Source: a bacterium (lineage in GTDB: Bacteria > Planctomycetota > J058 > JAJDCP01). From it: a stretch of DNA of 17,215 nucleotides. Below, piece after piece: positions 14,413 through 17,215 of the stretch. Both the position numbers and the translations under genes were made by a program. The stretch is taken from contig JAUIEM010000208.1 of the NCBI GenBank assembly GCA_030428695.1, positions 1 to 17,215 of the forward strand. The letters run 5' to 3'. The stretch's first letter is position 1, and every line of letters starts with the position of its first letter. The notes under the pieces were generated by a model. It searched no databases. It was given only the letters and a program-made list of their open reading frames with translations, and was not told where the DNA came from.

Positions 14413-15404
14413 CGGCGCTCCTGGAAGTCGACAACCTGGTCAAGTACTTCCCCGTGCTCGGCGGCATCTTCAAGCGCGAGGTCGCGCGGGTGCACGCGGT
14501 CAACGGGGTCAGCTTCTCGATCCAGCCCGGCCAGACGGTCGGCGTGGTCGGGGAGTCCGGCTGCGGGAAGACCACCCTGGGCAAGAACGTCATCCGGCTG
14601 CAGAAGCCCACCTCCGGACGGATCATCTTCCAGGGCCAAGACCTCGCGCCGATGTCCCGCGGCGAGCTGCGGCCGCTGCGCAAGGACATGCAGTTCATCT
14701 TCCAGGACCCCTACAGCTCGCTGAACCCGCGCCACACGATCCGCTCGATCCTCAAGGAGCCGGTGCTGTTCCACACCATCGTGCCGCGCAACGAGGCCGA
14801 CGGCTACGTCGAAGACCTGGTCCAGAAGGTCGGCCTGCGGCCGGACATCCTCGACAAGTACCCGCACGAGTTCTCCGGCGGCCAGCGCCAGCGCATCTCG
14901 ATCGGCCGGGCCCTGGCGGTGCGGCCGAACCTGGTCGTCGCGGACGAGCCGGTGTCGGCCCTCGACGTCTCGATCCAGGCCCAGGTGCTCAACCTGATGA
15001 TCGACCTGCAGGACGAGTTCGACCTGACCTACCTGTTCGTCGCCCACGACCTCAAGCTCGTCGAGCACTTCTGCGATCGGGCGCTGGTGATGTACCTCGG
15101 CTTCCTGGTCGAGGACCTGCCCTGCGACAACCTCGCAGGCTCGGCGCGGCACCCGTACTCCCAGGCGCTGCTCGCCAGCAACCCGGTCGACCACCCGAAA
15201 GACCGGGTCGGCCACACGCCGCTCGGGGGCGAGCTGCCCGACCCGATGAACCTGCCAGCAGGCTGCCCCTTCGCGGCCCGCTGCTCCCTGGCCGAGGACC
15301 GCTGCCACAGCGAGCGGCCCGCCCTGCGCAAGATCGGTCCCGAGCACCACGTCGCCTGCCACCTCGTCGAGGTGCCGCCCGCGCCCGCGGAGGTGACCGA
15401 GTGA
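14409..15404 (+). CDS. Peptide ABC transporter ATPase, DppF/OppF type, copy 1
   Basis: This 331-aa F-type ATPase has all catalytic motifs: Walker A GESGCGKT (48-55), Q99 in [12 protein letters not shown], signature FSGGQRQR (155-162), Walker B LVVADE (175-180) and switch His 213. The cysteines C286, C292, C299 and C317 keep the CX5CX6CX17C spacing. After the nucleotide-binding core it reads [10 protein letters not shown] and HPYSQALL, a variant of the usual [12 protein letters not shown] found in copy 2. It overlaps the preceding gene by 4 nt (ATGA) and the next by 4 nt (GTGA). Either F-type copy could pair with the D-type subunit; which one does so cannot be told from sequence. Confidence 0.93.
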   Translation: MTALLEVDNLVKYFPVLGGIFKREVARVHAVNGVSFSIQPGQTVGVVGESGCGKTTLGKNVIRLQKPTSGRIIFQGQDLAPMSRGELRPLRKDMQFIFQDPYSSLNPRHTIRSILKEPVLFHTIVPRNEADGYVEDLVQKVGLRPDILDKYPHEFSGGQRQRISIGRALAVRPNLVVADEPVSALDVSIQAQVLNLMIDLQDEFDLTYLFVAHDLKLVEHFCDRALVMYLGFLVEDLPCDNLAGSARHPYSQALLASNPVDHPKDRVGHTPLGGELPDPMNLPAGCPFAARCSLAEDRCHSERPALRKIGPEHHVACHLVEVPPAPAEVTE

Positions 15405-16387
15405 GCGCGCTGCTCGAGGTCGAGGACCTGCGGGTCTCCTTCCCGATCACCAAGGGCGTGTTCTTCAAGCGCCAGGTCGGCGAGATCCGGGCGGTCGACG
15501 GCGTCAGCTTCTCGATCGACACGGGCGAGACCCTCGGCCTGGTCGGCGAGTCGGGCTGCGGGAAGTCGACGACGGCGCGCGGCATCCTGCGGCTGAACGA
15601 CGCGCGCGGCTCGGTGCGCTTCGACGGCACCGACCTGATGCAGCTCAGCCACGCCGACCTGCATCCGTACCGCAAGCACGCGCAGATGATCTTCCAGGAT
15701 CCCTACGCCTCCCTGAACCCGCGCATGACCGTCGGCTCGATCGTCGAAGAGCCGCTCTTGAACTTCGGGGTGGAAGGCCAGGGCGTGCGCCGCGACCGGG
15801 TCCACGAGCTGATGGAACGGGTCGGGCTCGACCCGCGCTTCGTGCGCCGCTACCCCCACGAGTTTTCCGGCGGCCAGCGCCAGCGCATCGGCATCGCCCG
15901 GGCCCTGGCCCTGCAGCCGGCGCTGATCCTCTGCGACGAGCCGGTGTCGGCGCTCGACGTCTCGATCCAGGCGCAGATCGTCAACCTGCTGGTCAAGCTG
16001 CAGGAAGAGGACGGGCTGAGCTACCTGTTCATCGCCCACGACCTCGCCGTCGTCCGCCACATCAGCCACCGGGTCGCGATCATGTACCTCGGCGAGATCG
16101 TCGAGATCGCGAGCTACGAGGACATCTACCAGAACCCCCTGCACCCCTACACCCGCGCGCTGCTGTCCGCGATCCCGCTGCCCGACCCGAAGGCCGAGCG
16201 CGAGCGCGAGCGGATCATCCTGACCGGCGACGTGCCGAGCCCCGCCCAGCGCTTCCAGGGCTGCAAGTTCGCCGGCCGCTGCCCGCTGGCGGAGCCGGCC
16301 TGCCGCGAGCAGCCGCCGACGCTGGTCGAGGTCGCCGACAAGCACCAGGTCTCCTGCCACGTCGTGCAGCGGGAGATCGCGAGCTGA
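15401..16387 (+). CDS. Peptide ABC transporter ATPase, DppF/OppF type, copy 2
   Basis: This 328-aa ATPase starts with a GTG inside the stop of copy 1. The motifs are Walker A GESGCGKS (49-56), Q99 in [12 protein letters not shown], signature FSGGQRQR (155-162), Walker B LILCDE (175-180) and switch His 213. The C-terminal cysteines C288, C294, C301 and C319 again show CX5CX6CX17C. It aligns with copy 1 along most of its length with very similar motif positions, pointing to a tandem duplication or a fused pair of operons. The two copies are clearly diverged, so the duplication is not recent. A 1-nt gap separates it from the NRDE gene. Confidence 0.93.
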   Translation: MSALLEVEDLRVSFPITKGVFFKRQVGEIRAVDGVSFSIDTGETLGLVGESGCGKSTTARGILRLNDARGSVRFDGTDLMQLSHADLHPYRKHAQMIFQDPYASLNPRMTVGSIVEEPLLNFGVEGQGVRRDRVHELMERVGLDPRFVRRYPHEFSGGQRQRIGIARALALQPALILCDEPVSALDVSIQAQIVNLLVKLQEEDGLSYLFIAHDLAVVRHISHRVAIMYLGEIVEIASYEDIYQNPLHPYTRALLSAIPLPDPKAERERERIILTGDVPSPAQRFQGCKFAGRCPLAEPACREQPPTLVEVADKHQVSCHVVQREIAS

Positions 16388-16388
16388 G

Positions 16389-17141
16389 ATGTGCACCGCG
16401 CTGTTCGCCTACCGCGCGGTCGGGGGCTTCCCCTTCGTCCTCGGCCTGAACCGCGACGAGTTCCTCGCCCGCCCGACCGCTCCCGCCTCCTGGTGGCCCG
16501 ACCGCGACCTGCTCGCCGGCCGCGACGAGCAGGGCGGCGGCACCTGGTGCGGTGTGACCCGGAGCGGGCGCTTCGCCTTCCTGACCAACTTCCGCGAGCT
16601 GCGGGGGAAGAAGGCGCAGGGCCCCTCCCGCGGCGAGCTGGTCTGCGACGCTCTCGCGGCGGAGGATCTGCCCGCCTGGCTAGAGGGGCTGGCCGCGCGG
16701 GGTGACGCGTACGAGGGCTTCAACCTCGTCGCCGGCACGCGCGACGCGGTCTGGTACACCTCCAACCGCGGCGCCGGCCTGCGGGCGCTGGAGCCGGGGA
16801 TCTACGGGCTGAGCAACGGGCTCCTGAACGAGGCCTGGCCCAAGGTCGCCTGCGGGCGGCGGAAGCTGGCAGAGCTCGCCGCCGCGGAGCCCGACGCCGA
16901 GACGCTGGTCGCCGGCTTGGGCGCGATCCTCGACGCGCCGGACCGCTTCCCGGACGAGGGGCTGCCCGACACCGGCGTGGGCCTCGAGCTCGAGCGTTTC
17001 CTCTCCGCCCTGCACATCACCTCCAACGGGGCCTACGCGACCCGCAGCCGGACGGTGCTGCTGCTGACGGAGGGTGGGGGACGCTACGTCGAGCGCGGCT
17101 TCGGGGAGGACGCGGGGGAGCGGGTGTTCGCGCTGGGGTAG
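16389..17141 (+). CDS. NRDE / TANGO2-family protein
   Basis: This 250-aa protein has the family hallmarks: the start MCTALFAYR with Cys2, then GLNRDEFLARPT with the NRDE motif at residues 21-24. WWPDRDLLAGRDEQGGGTW and a GLSNGLLNEAWPKV segment follow. The length is normal for the family. It is predicted to have an Ntn-hydrolase-like fold in which Cys2 would become the N-terminal nucleophile. Eukaryotic TANGO2 homologues have been linked to haem trafficking and lipid metabolism; bacterial function is not established. It has no signal peptide. It starts 1 nt after the last ATPase gene, so it should be co-transcribed with the importer. Confidence 0.9.
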   Translation: MCTALFAYRAVGGFPFVLGLNRDEFLARPTAPASWWPDRDLLAGRDEQGGGTWCGVTRSGRFAFLTNFRELRGKKAQGPSRGELVCDALAAEDLPAWLEGLAARGDAYEGFNLVAGTRDAVWYTSNRGAGLRALEPGIYGLSNGLLNEAWPKVACGRRKLAELAAAEPDAETLVAGLGAILDAPDRFPDEGLPDTGVGLELERFLSALHITSNGAYATRSRTVLLLTEGGGRYVERGFGEDAGERVFALG

Positions 17142-17151
17142 GGGGCTCCCA

Positions 17152-17187
17152 TCGGGATCGGGATCGGGGTCGGGGTCGGACGACCCC
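17152..17187 (+). repeat. G-rich hexamer repeat with hairpin after the operon
   Basis: Four G-runs (17154-17156, 17160-17162, 17166-17169, 17172-17175) spaced 2-3 nt apart come from a degenerate six-base repeat (GATCGG/GGTCGG). They fit the general G-quadruplex pattern. The last run also forms a 6-bp hairpin with GACCCC (17182-17187) around a 4-nt loop. It lies 10 nt after the operon's stop and may help terminate or stabilise the 3' end, but no T-tract follows. Confidence 0.5.
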
Positions 17188-17215
17188 CGGCGCGAGCGCC
17201 CCCACCGACAAGCCG

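Noticed and set aside
1..17215. tRNA or rRNA genes, CRISPR arrays, insertion sequences, integrases or attachment sites
   Set aside because: None was seen. The only repeats are the linker repeat near 350-487 and the G-rich hexamers near 17152. Nearly all other sequence is accounted for by coding genes.

Overview
The window is high-GC bacterial DNA, about 70% GC by eye, with the strong G/C third-position bias typical of such genomes. It is densely packed. Genes abut or overlap by 1-4 nt, and no stretch longer than about 180 bases lacks a gene. The lipoprotein signal, the anti-sigma/FecR-type membrane protein and the contractile-injection baseplate gene suggest a diderm such as a planctomycete, a myxobacterium or a related uncultured lineage. 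No marker here fixes the phylum, so that is inference only.

Left part (1-5394). A partial plus-strand gene enters from the left edge. It looks like an anti-sigma-type zinc-finger tail, followed by one membrane helix, a Pro/Glu/Asp-rich repetitive linker, a FecR-like beta domain and a C-terminal beta-rich domain. It converges, with a 16-nt gap, on a minus-strand pair: a small 81-aa coiled-coil protein and an MscS-like mechanosensitive channel with a signal peptide, a long periplasmic coiled coil and apparently two beta domains. This pair has its own AT-rich promoter region with a perfect 12-bp palindrome. Upstream of it, also on the minus strand, lies miaB (tRNA methylthiotransferase), whose stop overlaps the GTG start of an unrecognised 86-aa gene.

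Middle part (5395-9537). Back-to-back sigma70-type promoters drive miaB leftward and, rightward, a two-gene unit. Its first gene is a 997-aa baseplate-J-like protein of the phage-tail-like contractile injection system family. One nucleotide after it comes a family 2 glycosyltransferase with two C-terminal membrane helices. No sheath, tube, spike, AAA+ ATPase or other injection-system gene is present in the window, so the baseplate gene appears here as an orphan.

Right part (9538-17141). A promoter with a perfect TATAAT box precedes a tightly coupled seven-gene operon. It encodes a peptide-type ABC importer (lipoprotein substrate-binding protein, two permeases and three ATPases: one D-type and two F-type) and ends in an NRDE/TANGO2-family protein. 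The importer would capture peptides, or possibly haem, outside the membrane and move them inward. The extra ATPase and the TANGO2-type gene are the unusual parts. The last 74 bases hold a G-rich hexamer repeat and a short hairpin.

I found no tRNA, rRNA, CRISPR array, insertion sequence or integrase. I do not see a complete new system. The most interesting items are the orphan baseplate gene linked to a glycosyltransferase, the three-ATPase importer with a TANGO2-type partner, and the double-beta-domain channel.
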